A stretch of 64,000 nucleotides of DNA from Cenococcum geophilum 1.58 (lineage: Eukaryota > Ascomycota > Dothideomycetes > Gloniales > Gloniaceae). The position numbers were made by a program, and so were the translations under genes. The notes below the pieces were generated by a model. The model had not been told where the DNA came from, did no database searches, and was given only the letters and a program-made list of their open reading frames with translations. The stretch covers positions 1,116,001 to 1,180,000 of the forward strand of contig KV748184.1 in NCBI GenBank assembly GCA_001692895.1, read 5' to 3'. Shown piece by piece: positions 1 through 12,489 of the stretch (the first letter of the stretch is position 1; each line of letters opens with the position of its first letter).

Positions 1-1090
1 ACTCGCCTATAAGGCGCCTGCGAGGCGCCTACAAGTCACCTGTGGTGCTCTACTACCTTACTTTTTAACCTTTTTAGGAACCACTGCTGCCGTAACAAGC
101 CTACGGACGCGCTAGTATCGCAAACTTTACTCTACCACTGTAGAGTTATTAGGGGGCGCCCGTTGCTCGCCCCCCCTACCCTCTATTACCATTTCCTTTA
201 CAACCCGGAACTAGTTTAGTATATTTTGGCTAATAAGCCACTAGGTAACCGCCTTAAGGCCTTTTTATATCGAGAGTAGTGTATTATAGTTCTCTATGCT
301 AGCTACTAAGAGTATTACTTCTTGGTTGGTGCGTAAGGGGTATAACAGTATTACGTGTTTTGGTGTCTATCTTGGCTAGCCACATTCGCATCTTAGGCTA
401 CCTACTAGGACACCCACCTAGTAGAGCCAGTCTTTTAGTCCTATTATTCCTGTTCTTAAGAGTATTGCCATTGTATTTTTTGCCTTCGTTAGGCCTTCTT
501 GGAGCCCTAGAGTGTTTACCCCCTTTAGCGTTAACTATGCTACGGCTTAGGTTCCTCTTGCCTTAGTTAGCCTCTGTACCTTTAACTCCTATACGCCTCT
601 CTAGCGTTAGTCTAGCTAGTATTATATTACGGTAGATGGTTTCCTAGCGTTCTTTTATGCTCTACTTTAGCTCCTTTCTCTCTCTTACTATTGTCTTTAC
701 TAGCCTCTTGCGCGTCTCCCTTTCTCCTTTATATAGGCCTGGGCCCTAAAGCAGCACTATTCTTCTTCTGCTTTCTTTACCTGTTTCCCTAATATGTCCC
801 CCCTACCCCGGGGTTGTTGGTTTATTCTCCTATAGGGCGCCCTAGGGTCCCTCTATAGTTTATTTAGGCGTGTCTTGATATACTTTATAACATTAAAGTT
901 GCGTTTATTTTGCGCCCTTTATATTGCAGTGGCTTTAATATATAGTTATAGGGGGGGAATATTGGCTTCCTTTTTAAGCAGTGCTGTGGCCGTTCGCTTA
1001 TATCCGCCTGTTATACTCTGGAGGCAGGCTGTTTAGACCTTTTAGAGTAGTTTAAGGAGTGATTTAGGGGGGCCTTTCTTAGAGGAACTA
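1..1090 (-). mobile_element. LINE (Tad1/I-like) 3' fragment, 5'-truncated
   Basis: Reverse complement of the 3' third of the LINE at 15.66-18.13 kb. The first 60 bases match 18078-18130 reversed, and the match runs until about 1080-1090, which corresponds to about 17040 in the other copy. The short ORF at 360-566 is the antisense shadow of the RNase H/C-terminal region, and the same shadow lies at 17594-17779 in the other copy. Sense translation (minus strand) shows the C-terminal LINE pattern of a basic stretch followed by a CxCG...H...LxCP-like zinc motif. The left end is cut by the window edge. The right end is a 5' truncation, normal for target-primed reverse transcription. Differences between the copies look mostly like C/T and G/A transitions, as RIP produces. 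Confidence 0.8.
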
Positions 1091-1249
1091 GAATATAAAC
1101 TACCTATAAGTTAGGCTATTAAAAGATATAAAAAAAACCCGCGTTTAGAGTAATTTAACGGCATACCTATATAGTCTAAAAAGCCACTAATCCTAGTAAA
1201 CCCGTAGGGTACTAAACTAATATTAATTAAACCCGCACCAAATTAATAA

Positions 1250-3430
1250 TATAAATAATAACGTAAGTGCTATATAGACCTCGTAAGGAATTTAGATATT
1301 AAAGTTCCCAATGCTAATAATAAAGAAGTTAATACGCATATTTATAACCAGTCCCGACATTATACGGTCCTTAAGCGTATTAAAAAAGGCGTATCTACTA
1401 AAGTTTATATTATTACTAATACTACAAGCGGAGCAAGATATGCGATTAAGAAAGTAGATAAAAGTAAGCCTAAGATACCATAGAGGAAATTATATCAAGA
1501 AGTTAAGATATTAAAGATACTCCAACATCCTCATCTTATTAAGTACTTTAATTCCTAAGATAGTCCCAGCTATTTTAAAATCTTTATAGAATTTGTTCCT
1601 TTTAGTAATCTTAAATAGTACACTAATAATTACAGCGGAATGCTTGCTAAAGAGGTTACAAAGTTAGTAATAAGCTAGATATTTAGTGCAGTTGCCTTTA
1701 TATATAGGCACTATTATATACACCAAGACTTAAAGCCTAAAAGCATTCTAGTATATACTAAGAATCCACTCTATATAAAGGTGTCTAATCTTAGACTCTT
1801 AAAAATGCTAAATTAGCAAACCTTTACGTATATACTCTCCTTATATATATTAAAAGGTTCTATAAGGCTGAGATACTTCTAGTGACTTAACCTTCTGCGG
1901 AACGCTGACTTACTATACACTAAAGGTTTTCCCTTAGACTAAAGGATTAGCGGGGTTAAAGCTAGTTAACTATTAAAGATATAGCCATCCTATTAATATC
2001 TAGTCTTTAGGTATAAGTCTATAAAAAGTCATAGCTGATAAACTACCTTTTTAACTTAAGTCCTACTTAGCTAAAGCCGCGTTTTAGACACTGCTCTTAC
2101 CTTTAGGAGTAACACCCTTAGAATTATTAGGTATTTCCTAAAATATTATTAAGCTCTTAACAGAAATACTTTAAGTTAACTCCTTACGTTATCCAACTAT
2201 AGAAGAGTATTAGAGGAACAAATAGCTATCTAAGGATTATTCCGTATATAGCGCATCTATACCTCTAAAATCCCTAATAGCTAATCCAAAGCGCCGGTAG
2301 GTTAAAAAACCTAACCTTAAGCGTACTTCTAATCCGTAAACCGCCTAATAACTATACGGCGACTAGGCCGTTATAGAGGATTTATTAGGATATACTTAGA
2401 TAACTTTATAAGAAAAAGTTATATCTATATTTAAGCTAAACTGCTAGCTTAATGCAACCTAGATTATTATACTAACTAGCAAAAATAGCGCTTAACGTAA
2501 ATACATCCTAGGGATTATAAAAAAGAACACAGAAGTTTAGATAGACAAAGTTAATTTATAGGTACCTTTCCAAGACGGTTGGCTTCTTTATAAATACTTA
2601 TAGTTAACTAATAAACTTAGAGGCCTTTAGGAGTATAGGCGAAAGAAAGGGTTTAATTTTAGCAGTTATTAAACTAATTACTTTAATCCTGGCTATCTCA
2701 TTATTAAGGATAGTATGGTTTCTATAACTATTTAGAGTGCGGACTTCTAGGTTAATGCGACTAATGTTTTTAAAACGGCTCGTAAATATTATTCTAAGCT
2801 AGAACTATTCTAAAAGAGCATTTCTAGTAAATATAACACTATTATAGGTAGCGTATTTTAGGGAATATATATAAGTATTTAAACTGGACGCCAAATTCTT
2901 AATAAGCACGGCTTATATTAAATTAGAGGTCTTTTTAAAGAGCACTTAAGACAGTATAAATAGCAGCGAGAGAACTAGCCCTAGTTAGTTATCGCTACTA
3001 AAGTATTAAATCTAGATAACGTTATTTCCTTAAATCTAGGGCATTTTTAGCCCAAGGAACCGAAGTGTAAAACTATCTTTAATGCTGATCTAGACAATCT
3101 ACAGCCATCGCATTCGGCGAAGGGAGAACTGTTAGGAGGTACCTTAGTAGCTTAAGTCTTATATTAGACTAACGCAGAATTAGATCTATACATTAAAGTT
3201 ACGGCTATATCTACTTACATCTCTTATATATCTAAGCATACGGACAAGTTATTCCTCCCTTAGCTCTAAGGTTCGTTCTTAGGAGTTAAAATAAATATTT
3301 AGCCGCCAGTAACTAAGTACCTAGTAAACAAATTAAACAGTTTAGTAAAATACTATATCCTAGATACTAACAGCCCGTACTTAAGCTAAATAAATTCACT
3401 AAATATATAGAAGTATTAAAGGGAGTTTTT
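1250..3430 (+). pseudogene. Ser/Thr protein kinase relic, RIP-degraded
   Basis: One plus-strand frame reads as a kinase domain. It has a YTVLKRIKKG glycine-loop segment near 1350, YAIKK (the ATP-anchoring Lys) at about 1439-1453, and HQDLKPKSIL (HRDLKPEN-type catalytic loop) at 1721-1750. VSNLRLL stands where DFG is expected (1781-1800), a W/SLG-type segment IX lies near 2005, and RYPTIEEY follows near 2190. Upstream, CYIDLV...VNTHIY might be the tail of an FHA domain, as in Chk2-type kinases, but this is weak. The frame continues as a long C-terminal extension to about 3430 that I do not recognise. Many TAA/TAG codons interrupt it, typically where CAA/CAG or TGG would fit, so no functional kinase can be made. 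The kinase fold assignment is firm; the substrate is unknown. Confidence 0.82.
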
Positions 3431-3455
3431 GGTTTTATTTTTTTAGGGTTATAAA

Positions 3456-3606
3456 TAACGTAGTTAATAAAGTTTTGGCCGCTCCCTAGGTTATAACTAA
3501 TTAGAAAATTAAAATTAGTTAAAACACTAATTTAGTAGTAAATAACTAATAAAAGTTTAAATTAGTTATAACTTAGGGAGCGGCTAAACCCCCATTAACT
3601 ACGTTA
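3456..3606 (+). mobile_element. MITE copy 1, 151-bp fold-back element
   Basis: Starts TAACGTAGTTAAT and ends in the inverse, ATTAACTACGTTA. The terminal inverted repeats reach about 45 bp inward, through a GCCGCTCCCTAGGTTATAAC-type segment, and leave an AT-rich loop. A second copy of exactly the same length lies at 13827-13977 in opposite orientation. It encodes nothing. The family cannot be named from the sequence. An element with TA-rich ends and no ORF is most likely a non-autonomous DNA transposon. Confidence 0.85.
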
Positions 3607-3663
3607 ATGTATTATTATTTATAGCTATAATTTACATTTAAAATTTATCTGTACGTTAAATAC

Positions 3664-4340
3664 TAAATTATGGACCTTAACTCCTTTTAGGTAAAAAAGG
3701 ATCCGCTTAGGTCTTAGTATGCTTATTTATACTAGTGCGCAATTAATATTATAGCTAGTTATATAAGACTAGTAATTATATAAGCTAGTTTAGAAACTAT
3801 ATAGTTTAACCTAGTACCTATTTATGCCTAATACGCAATTAATAATAAGTAAATATTATAAAAGTATTAAAACTAGAAACCTAAGAAATATACAAAGCCA
3901 GACCTAAAAATATTGAAGAAGTTCCCATATAAAGACCCCTATGAATTTTACAACGACCTAAAGAAGTTCCTACGTAAATAGCCCTATAAGCGTAGTTATA
4001 AATCTAAGCCCCCTTACGTAACCTAACTACCCTACCCTACTACACTAGAATAGACGAATAACCGCTATATATAATAAGCAGAGAAATGATTTAACTAAAG
4101 AAAAAACACTATAGAATAACGTATTTATATTTTTAAGGTATAAGTCTATAAGTACCTTAGTCTTAAACACGACTAAAAGTCGCTGTAGTGGCGTGCGTTT
4201 TAAGTCTACAAGAAATTTAAAAAATCTAAGGTCATCGGCATAGATTTGCCTTCTATTATCGCTTTTAAGGTAATAAATAAGTTTATTTAAGGAAAGGCCT
4301 AGATCCTCGCAAATGCTTTATAACTTGCTATAAGTTAAGT
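3664..4340 (+). pseudogene. Unrecognised RIP-degraded coding relic (about 220 residues)
   Basis: A plus-strand frame opens with ATG at about 3664 (MDLNSF) and reads protein-like to about 4330. It includes the dense Lys/Pro/Tyr segment KFPYKDPYEFYNDLKKFLRK at about 3913-3975 and VIGIDLPSIIAFK near 4230. Stops are TAA/TAG at positions where Gln or Trp would fit. I do not recognise the family. It lies directly after the MITE and may be the next gene or the tail of another element. The strand choice rests on codon sense only. Confidence 0.4.
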
Positions 4341-4545
4341 AGGCAGAGACTATAGTGGGAATAGCAAAATATTGTTTTGTTTCGCGATAGGCTAAGTAAA
4401 AAAAGGCTAAGGTGGGTATACAAGGTAAAAGTTTAATCCTTTTACCAACTTTTATTAGAACTCTTCTTTATATTTATATCCTATACTTATAAACTTAAGA
4501 CTATAGAGTTAAGGACACTGTATTCAACTGTTGCCTGTATTTAGT

Positions 4546-4795
4546 TAATATTATTAGCCTTATTATTAACTAACATCTCTTTATTACTGTCTGCCCCTAT
4601 TTATTAATCCTTAGTGCTAAAGCCACTTTCCTTACTATATAATATCTCTACGTCCTATTCTTAATCCTTACTGCTAAAGTTACTTTCCGTATTAGTTAAC
4701 GCCTCTAGGTTACTATTACTATCCCTAAAGTTAGTTTCTCTATCTATAAATTCCTATTTACTAACTAACGATTTAGGAACGCTGCACTCGCAAGT
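4546..4795 (-). repeat. Segment duplicated at 9511-9660, with internal ~66-bp repeats
   Basis: The run beginning GCCTTATTATTAACTAA and continuing through CCCCTATTT.TTAATCCTTAG is repeated with scattered transitions at 9511-9660, in the same orientation and about 4.97 kb away. Inside it a unit of about 66 bp (CTTAATCCTTA.TGCTAAAG...) recurs 2-3 times. On the minus strand each unit reads like E-S-x-F-S-x-K-D-Q-E, so it is likely a repeat inside a former Ser/Glu/Asp-rich protein. It is either a segmental duplication or a repeat module shared by paralogous genes. Confidence 0.6.
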
Positions 4796-4799
4796 ACTT

Positions 4800-6860
4800 A
4801 GGAATTATATAATATTACTTAATAAGAAGTTGTAATTAATATTGTTGGGGATATAGAATATAATAACTTCTTTGGTAATGTTTAATATAATATAATATCC
4901 TTTGTAAAAGGGGTATGCTTAAGAGTAGTAGAACGTATAAATAAGGGTATAAGTTTGTATGCCTTTAAGTACTAGCTGCTTAGCATCTTAAATATAAGTC
5001 CTCCTTTAACGCAAGGCAGATTAATAGAAGTTGTTATACCGCCTATATAAGGCGGAGCGCTTATAAAAGGCTTAGCTAAAATGCTAATTAAACTGCCCTA
5101 TAACGTACTAATAGCTCCTTTACCACAGATAGGGAGTAAATATATAAGATTGACTGGCTAAGATAAGTCTACTACTTAAGCAGTATCCTGCCCCGTAAAG
5201 GGTAGGCATTAGGAGTGGATTATATAATACTATTCCTACTAGGTAAGGCGTTATTAGGGGGTTACTATTAGCTTCCGGTTCTAGTTTATAACTTTATACA
5301 AATGCCTCTAAATCCTATACTATTAGGGCTACCTAAAAGCTAAGTTGCCTGTTTACCTTATCTTGACCTTAGGCTAGGGTCGTTAGCTATTAATTTGTTA
5401 AGGTAATAGGAAGTTGCGTTAAGGCGCGTAATAGGGCTTAAGTAAAGCTACGCAACTAGATAGGCATTGCTGTGCGAAGCAACGCTTAGCTAGCTGCCTC
5501 TATATCGCCGTCTTAGAATAATTAGAAGAAAGGGGTTAATGCTAGCCCTTATTATTTAATGTAACCCTCCTATAAAGGCGTAGTAAAGTAGAGTATAGAC
5601 AAGGAAGGATTATGCTCCTATTATAGCCGTATTATAGCGTATTTGTAATACTATACTAGTATCCCTAAGTTAGTAAATTGGCTCGGCTTTAGAGGTATAG
5701 TTAAAGCGAAGCCTACTATTAACTCTTCTATTAGCTAAGCGGTAAAAAGGAGTAGAATATAAAAGGCCTTTATATCCTTTAACTAGACCTAAATTAAGTA
5801 CAGTATCCTTTAAGGAAATCCCTCCTTACTTTCTCGCAAAGATATTTAAACTATTAGCTGCCTTATCTTAATAATAAGCGACTTAGACGCTATAATAGAG
5901 GATACTACATTATATCCAATTAAGGTGCGCTTTAAACATTAAATCCTTTACAGGATACTGCTAACGGAGCTAGGGTATACCGCTTGCTTTTAATCCTAAG
6001 GGCTCTAATAAGGCCGTTAATATAGTAGGGTAGGTATGCAATAGTTACTTCCCTATAGTTTTGTCCGTTTGCTAGCTCACTAACATAAGTAGGATATTTA
6101 GTTAGCACTAGAATGTAAAAGTGATTTAGAGAACAACAAGGCTAATATAGAAGGAATTATAAAGAAATGCTTACCCCGCACTAATAAGATAAAGAAGTCG
6201 CCTTAATATAATCCGCTTAGTAACTCTTTCTAATAAAGCTTATTAACCCCTAGCTTACTCTATTAGGGGCAATAGAGAGACTAAGTAGCTTAGTTAATTA
6301 ACTTAGCTATAGGCTTAGCTAACTTAATAGGAAAGTTAGCAGCCTTAAGAATAGCAATTGCTACGTTATAAGTTATCTAGGGAAGGTTAACGATTGGATT
6401 AATAGCCTAAGAAGTAACTGGAAAGAAATAAGAAATACTATTAGGCAGTTTTAACACAAAATCTATACTCTTAAGAGAGGTAGTAATAAAACTTTAGATT
6501 ATGGAGATAAATAGGTTATAAAGGCTGGAAATAAGATTATGGTATTTAAGAGGAAAAGGGCACGCTTAACTTAAGGATAGAGAAGTTTATAGAATTAAGG
6601 AGGAAAATTATTAGCTTAATTAGTATGCTTTTTAGTTATTATATTATTTACTTATTAAAGGAAATTTATATATTAGATTTAAGCTAGAACTAGCCCTGCC
6701 CTTTATAGTAAGTATTTGCCGTATTAGTAATAAGTTAGTAAATCTAACTAAGCTTAATATCTAAAGTAAGCAGAACCACGTTCCCCTATTACGTATTTAA
6801 GTCTAGTTACTCTCTACTATCTTCTTTACTAGTAGAGAATAGAATTTATCCTTAAAATAG
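4800..6860 (-). pseudogene. Unrecognised RIP-degraded gene
   Basis: The minus strand carries long protein-like stretches in largely one frame, for example ISYFFPVTS (about 6440) and LTKLLSLSIAPNRVS (about 6260). Further on it reads KYPTYVSELANGQNYRE (about 6080) and NLGLVKGYKGLLYSTPFYRL (about 5760). Interruptions are TAA/TAG. I do not recognise the family; no nucleotide-binding, zinc-finger or membrane motif stands out. It lies downstream of the kinase-like relic on the same strand and could be a separate gene or an exon series. Splice sites cannot be judged in RIPed sequence. Confidence 0.45.
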
Positions 6861-6929
6861 AAATTAGTTTATAGAATAATAGAAGAAAATGGGGCATGCG
6901 GATATGATAAGAGATATTATATTATAGCA

Positions 6930-9360
6930 ACTGTTTGATTTACTAATACGGCAAATACCCTAGCTATTTTAACCCGCGGAGTTCTACTATTGCCTATTGC
7001 ATCTCCCGCATAAATTCGTCACGACGTCCTTTCGGTTACTTATTTAGATCCTCTTTAGGTACCCATTTTCTCTTTTAATTTAGTAAGATAATACCTAGTA
7101 TAGCCTATAGCTTTAGAACCTCGGCCTATTTAAAGTTAATTATTATTACCTAGCCAACCTCTATATTCCAAAGTATATTATAAGGTATTATATCTTAGCG
7201 TAAAACTCCTAGTTAATAGACGGCCTAAATTAAGCACTTAACCTATTCTGTTAGGTATAGCCTATTATTACCGTTAATACGTTAAGAGATTAATTTCCCC
7301 CTAAAACTAAGGAACATTATATAAATAATCTCCGTAATACCGTTATAAAAATACGGATAGTTAAGATTAATATTTCTTAGATATACCGGTATATGCATAC
7401 CCTAAATTAGACAGAGGCGCTTGTAGATAGCGGCCTCCTAATTTAGGTAGCTAATAAAGTTAATAATAGTGCATTTTACGGATAGGGTGTATTTATATAA
7501 TATTAACCTAACCTTAAATAGAGCCCCGCGTACTCTATATACGCCTATTAGCTTATAATTAGTATTTAGATCTTTTAAGAGTTGCTAGCGTATAAAATTA
7601 AGGAAGGTAGGTTAGTTAATCTAATAATAGCTCCTGCCGTAATCTTATACGTTTAAACACGTCTTATTAAGTAAACCCCCCTCCACTAAGCTGAGAAGAT
7701 AATTTTAGGTATAATACTGCCCACCTTTACCTTTATGGCGGGAATCGCGACCGGATGATTTACTAGTAGGGTATAGGGTTTAGGGTAAAGGCTAAGGTAG
7801 GGATTATTAAGATAAATAACTTGGAGTATTAGGATTAAACTTATTATTACTAGATTTACTCTAATTCTATAATAGGTAATACTAGGAAAAACTAGTTAAT
7901 GTTGCTCTAGGTTAGAGCTAAATAGGTAATATATAAAGAAAATCGTTTTACCTAGGTACCTAATACTCTAATAAAGGCGTATTATGTATAGGAATTATAT
8001 CTAGTAGATCGTTATAGATTACCTCCTAGCTTTTTAGTTAAGCGGTTATATTAGTCTACTAATTCTAATTTTAAGGCGGCGTCTTTAGCGCCTAAAGGGT
8101 AAATGCTAGTATCTGTCCGACGGCGGTTAGATATAATCGATTTCCTATATCTAAATCTAGTACCTATTTAGTCGTCTCCCTAATGTCACCCTTAGGGATA
8201 AATAGGAAGTAGTAAACTGTTTTAGGATTATAGGGCACTTATAAAAAAATTAATGCTTCGCTAGTGTAAATATACCTATACTTTAGTCCAGCCTAAACTA
8301 TATAAGAAAAGGCCTAAGTAATAATAGCAGCGACTAGGCGATGGAAGTAGTCCTATAGGCTGTTAATTTTATAGTAGTAAACTACTTCCTTAAGTTCTAT
8401 ATTATTAAGACCCTTATAGATATAGCTAAGAGTTAGTTTATAGGGAGCCTTATACTTAATAATAAAGGTAGTAATATAATATTCTGTGTTCTAAGTCTTA
8501 CTAAAAGTATTATATACGTAGAACTAATCTACGCGAGGACGCGACGACCTTACTAATTCTAACGTTGCTATAGCCGTAGGCTTAGCTAGGCTAGCTAAGT
8601 CTAGCGGCTTTATCTACTTAGCCTAGGCTTAAAGATAGGGTAACTACCGTCACTAGTTCCTAGATATACTTATTTATTATATATCCTTCTCTATCCGCTA
8701 TTTTAGGCTAAAAGTATTAGTATAATTTTTAAACTTTACTAACCCCTTTAGGCGGAACTTTCGCTAAAGCGTTAGATTATTATAAAGTTGTTTAATAATT
8801 AATAATATATAGTTCTTAACGGTATAGCGCTGAAAATGATTTAAGTTTAGCTTAGAACTTATTATCCTTTAGCAAATAGCCTCTCTAGACTTTTTTAATG
8901 TGTATAGTGAAGTAAAGTGCCGTTCTAGTATAAAATTTAATTTTATAAGGTCGTTCCAGATAGCTTCCTATTATACTAAAAAATCCTCCTATACTTAAAT
9001 CCTTTTAGGGCGAATTTTATTATTTATATTAGTAGGGTTACCCCGTATTAATAATGTTGTATTAGTTTAGACAGTAAGGCCTAAGTAGAAATAGGCGTGA
9101 TAGGCATTAAGAAACTTGGGTAGTGTTATTTTATAGGTTTTCTCTTTAGCTTCTTTTTAGGCGCGCTCTGCTTCTTACTATTTACGTTATTCTTCTTCCT
9201 ATACGCGCTCTACTTCTTTCTATGCGCGCTCTACTTCTTTTTATACGCGCTCTACTTCTTTTTATATACGCTCTACTTCTTCTTATCTACGCTACTTTTC
9301 TTATCGTCTGCGTTGCTTTTTAAGGAAAAGCTATTTATAATCGGGTAAGTGTTAGGCCAT
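6930..9360 (-). pseudogene. Fungal kinase-like accessory protein with N-terminal coiled coil, RIP-degraded
   Basis: Minus-strand order: a Lys/Glu/Arg heptad coiled coil (KEVER-type units, DNA repeats of 21 bp at about 9170-9300); FLNAYHAYFYLGLTV near 9095; an unknown middle domain with VDQFYVYNT (about 8530) and EYYITTFIIKYKAPYKLTL (about 8450). Then LRFKVRLIL-like sequence near 7500, EAAIYKRL and IPVYL (about 7390-7440), INLNYPYFYNGITEIIY (about 7340), and a C-terminal kinase-like lobe. That lobe contains LGVLRQDIIPYNILWN (HxDxxxxN-like, about 7190) followed by VIIINFKQAEVLKL (DFE-like, about 7120). This architecture matches a large family of accessory proteins in Aspergillus and relatives that combine a coiled coil, a conserved middle domain and a degenerate kinase fold. 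It has many TAA/TAG interruptions. The role of the family is not established. Confidence 0.72.
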
Positions 9361-9510
9361 ATTATAGCGGCGATAATAATAATAACAGGAGAATATATAG
9401 GGGAGAGTTTTATTTATAGCGGATGCCTTAGCGATTTAGGCGGAGCGGATTAATAGAAATATCTAAATGGTTTTACTAATAATCCAGAACCTGCAATAGC
9501 GTTGGCTAGT

Positions 9511-9660
9511 GGCCTTATTATTAACCAATATCTCTTTATTACTGTTTGCCCCTATTTCTTAATCCTTAGTACTAAAGCTACTTTCTCTACTAAATAATAT
9601 CTCTATATTCTATTCTTAATCCTTATTACTAAAGTCACTTTCTATACGCAATCACGTTTA
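9511..9660 (-). repeat. Second copy of the 4546-4795 segment
   Basis: Direct copy of the first about 150 bases of the segment at 4546, with transitions only where I compared it closely. It lies just upstream (on the minus strand) of the kinase-like relic and may be the C-terminal coding part of a neighbouring gene whose body is at 9.7-10.2 kb. Confidence 0.6.
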
Positions 9661-11640
9661 TCTCTTATAGCATTTATTAAAAATTAAAGTATTAATTATA
9701 ATTTCCTTGGCTTAGTATTTTGTTTCTATCTAGTTACTTCTATATTAAGAATCTCTTATTATTATCTATATGTAAATAAACAAATTCTTATATATTGGAT
9801 TAAAGTTGGAGACTTACTTATAGTAAGTAAGCTTAATAAGTTCTCTACCTTTATATACTTAGTAGTGATAAGTTAGCTGCCCTATAACTCGCTTAGTCCT
9901 TTATAAAGAATTAAATTTAAGGTATTAAAGACTTTGATTTTAATATTTTAGAATTAACCTTTATTAACCTATCCTCTTTAACCTAGTTAAAATGTGTTGG
10001 AGTCTTCTTAACCGGAATAGAATAAATCCTTTCCTTTAAAACAGTTAGTATATTCTATATAGTAATAAAGAGAAGAGGGCCTACTAGGTCTTATAGGTTT
10101 AGAGGCTATAAAGGTTAATTTATAGACGTCTAAATATAAAATCGACTATTGCGCTATATTAGGATATAGTAATCTACGTTAAAGTTTTGCTTTAATCTAT
10201 TGGCCTTTTCTAAGAAGGTCTCCTTTTGCTTTTAAAAATTCTTATTTATAGCTTACTTTAACCTCAATAGTGATCTTTACTTTAGACGTATAACTGTAAT
10301 AAATAATTAATAGCTTGGTAGCTTTCTAGCTTTTTATAGTATAATTAGGGTATAGGTTAACTCTAAATTTTATATTAATAAGGTAGGAATATTAAGAATA
10401 AATACAGGATATATCCCTTAATATTGGCCTAAGTTGCGACTCTAAAAACTAAATCTTATTTTAAGAACTGGGTTTAATTCTAAAGACTATATTCTAATTT
10501 TAGAGACTATATCCTAACTCTATTTTTAGGAAATAAGCTAGTTAACTAATTAGTAATATGTACTAAGCTAAACGTACTAAACGTAACTAAAAGGTATAAT
10601 ATTAAGCTAAGCGACTTTAGAAGAGTAAGTACCAACCTATTTTTGTTTTAGCTTAAATTATTAATTCTAAAAACTAAATCTAATTCTGAAACCAAGATCC
10701 TAATTTAGGTTTTAGGAGATAGGCTAATTAACTACTGTAAAAAAGGGCACGATTCCAAGAACTGGAGCCTGATTTTAGGAAAACCGCTATAAAAAGGGGT
10801 TAATTATATTTATATTTAGCATATTAGGTTTAGCTTATTTTAGGACCAGCTATATAATTAATTATAAGCGCTTACACGCTAGCTACACCTTACTTAACGC
10901 GCTTTCAGCGTTGCTATATTAGAGCCTTACTCTATTTAAGCCTTATATATTACGGAACAAACTAAAGCTAATAACCACAGCTAATAAATATGGCCTATAA
11001 CTTTCTAATAATACCAGAATCCCATATGCGTACTATATTTTTAGCCTATATAACCAGAGACTGTAAACAATATATAAAAGCGGTAAATAAGCTAAGCGCT
11101 AGGATTTCTAAGCTTATTATATATTAGAATCTCTACACTAGCTAGTCTACCCTAATTTAAAGTTAGGTATTTTTAGAGAGAGTAAGTAGGATAGAGAAAC
11201 TATTTTTTAAATCCCTTTTCTAGTTTCGCAATTTTAAAACCATAATTTAGGAAACGGGATTTAGATTTATAAATTATAGAATCGTAAATTAGGAAATAAA
11301 AAACCAATTTTAGAGATATAACCTTAATTTTAATAGCACCAGCTAGGGGAGTAAGTGAAGGAAAGGCCCCTATTAAGCTAGATACCTGCAATAATATATA
11401 AAAATAGGATGGGATAATATTTAAGTAATTTCTTCTACCGAACAATTTGCTATGCTCTTTAAACTCCTTATTAAAGCTATTACTATTACTTTTTTTATTT
11501 GTATATTTATCATTTTATAGCTTAAAAGACTAAGAGAATATATATATTATTATTTATTTCTATAAATATTCTCTAGGACCTTTCTATTATATAGGATAAA
11601 GCACTCCTCTAAAGACAGCCTATTTTTTATAGGACTGTTT
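9661..11640 (-). other. AT-rich stretch with weak minus-strand coding traces
   Basis: Between about 9700 and 10260 the minus strand reads protein-like (EFLKAKGDLLRKGQ near 10230; SRPSSLYYYIEYTNCFKGK near 10070), broken by TAA/TAG. I do not recognise it. From 10300 to 11640 I see no convincing gene. There are repeated short sequences resembling TTCTAAAAACTAAATCT and TTAGGAAAT that recur elsewhere (26.3, 36.5, 51.3 and 61.8 kb), perhaps old shared flanking or promoter DNA. The 81-residue ORF at 11200-11445 (minus) has no recognisable motif and is probably chance. Confidence 0.35.
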
Positions 11641-12480
11641 AAGACGTAACCTTCTTAGTTAAGCGCGAGAGCTAGCCTATAATTTTTGTTACTGGCTTTA
11701 CGGGGGCTACAACACTCCTAACTATCGGCCGTTAAATAAGGGATACTCGCCTACTTACGACAATAGTCTAGAAGATAGTCCTCTAACGCCCCTAAATAAG
11801 GAGGACTGCCTAGACCTTATGTTTAAGGATAGGGATAGGCGCTCTTATCTTTCTAAGTACAAGGATTAAGGTTAAGTCTTTTAGGGATATTAATAGTAAG
11901 TAGGTAATGCGCGTAAACCTTTTATACTTTACTAATGCAATAACAGTTAGCTTTAAGTAATATTAGTAACGGTCTACGAGCATTTCATTACTCTTATACT
12001 TTAGTTAAAGTGTTTTTAGTTATAGAATCGCACTATTAGATGTTTTTGTGTCTATATAGAATACTTTAATGGAACTATTAAGAGATGCCTTTATAGACTT
12101 GCCTACGTGTTTCTTTAAGCATATTTTACCTAAAAATAGTTAGGGTTCCTACTAATAGTAAATTCCACGGAAAGAGCGTAGGATAATTTATTTTTAGATA
12201 TGCCTTATTCTTAAAAGGACTAAAATAAATATAACTTTTATATTGCCTAGCTAATGGATTTATCCTCCTACTTTAGTAAAACTGCTACTACGCTAAAGAC
12301 CCTACTAAAAATTTCTTCCGTATCCTAACTATTAGCTAATGTTATCTTTTGGTTTATTACTTATATAAAAACTAGATATTAGCGAAACTATTTTAAAGGG
12401 CCTTTTAAACTCTACCTAATATATATTTATACCACGCGTAAAAATAGTATTTAAATATTACGGACTAAGGATTTATTTTA
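11640..12480 (+). pseudogene. Possible RIP-degraded gene, unrecognised
   Basis: The plus strand holds short protein-like runs: NYRPLNKGYSPTYDNSLEDS near 11730, then DCLDLMFKDRDRRSYLSKYKD near 11810. After an apparent frame change or intron, FSYRIALLDVFVSI (about 12020) and PTCFFKHILPKNS (about 12100) follow. The Gly/Tyr/Asn/Pro-rich first part looks like a fungal N-terminal linker. No family can be named. Confidence 0.35.
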
Positions 12481-12489
12481 AGTTATGTT

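Noticed and set aside
360-566. 68-residue ORF with hydrophobic sequence
   Set aside because: Antisense of the LINE C-terminal region; the same shadow appears in the other LINE copy at 17594-17779.
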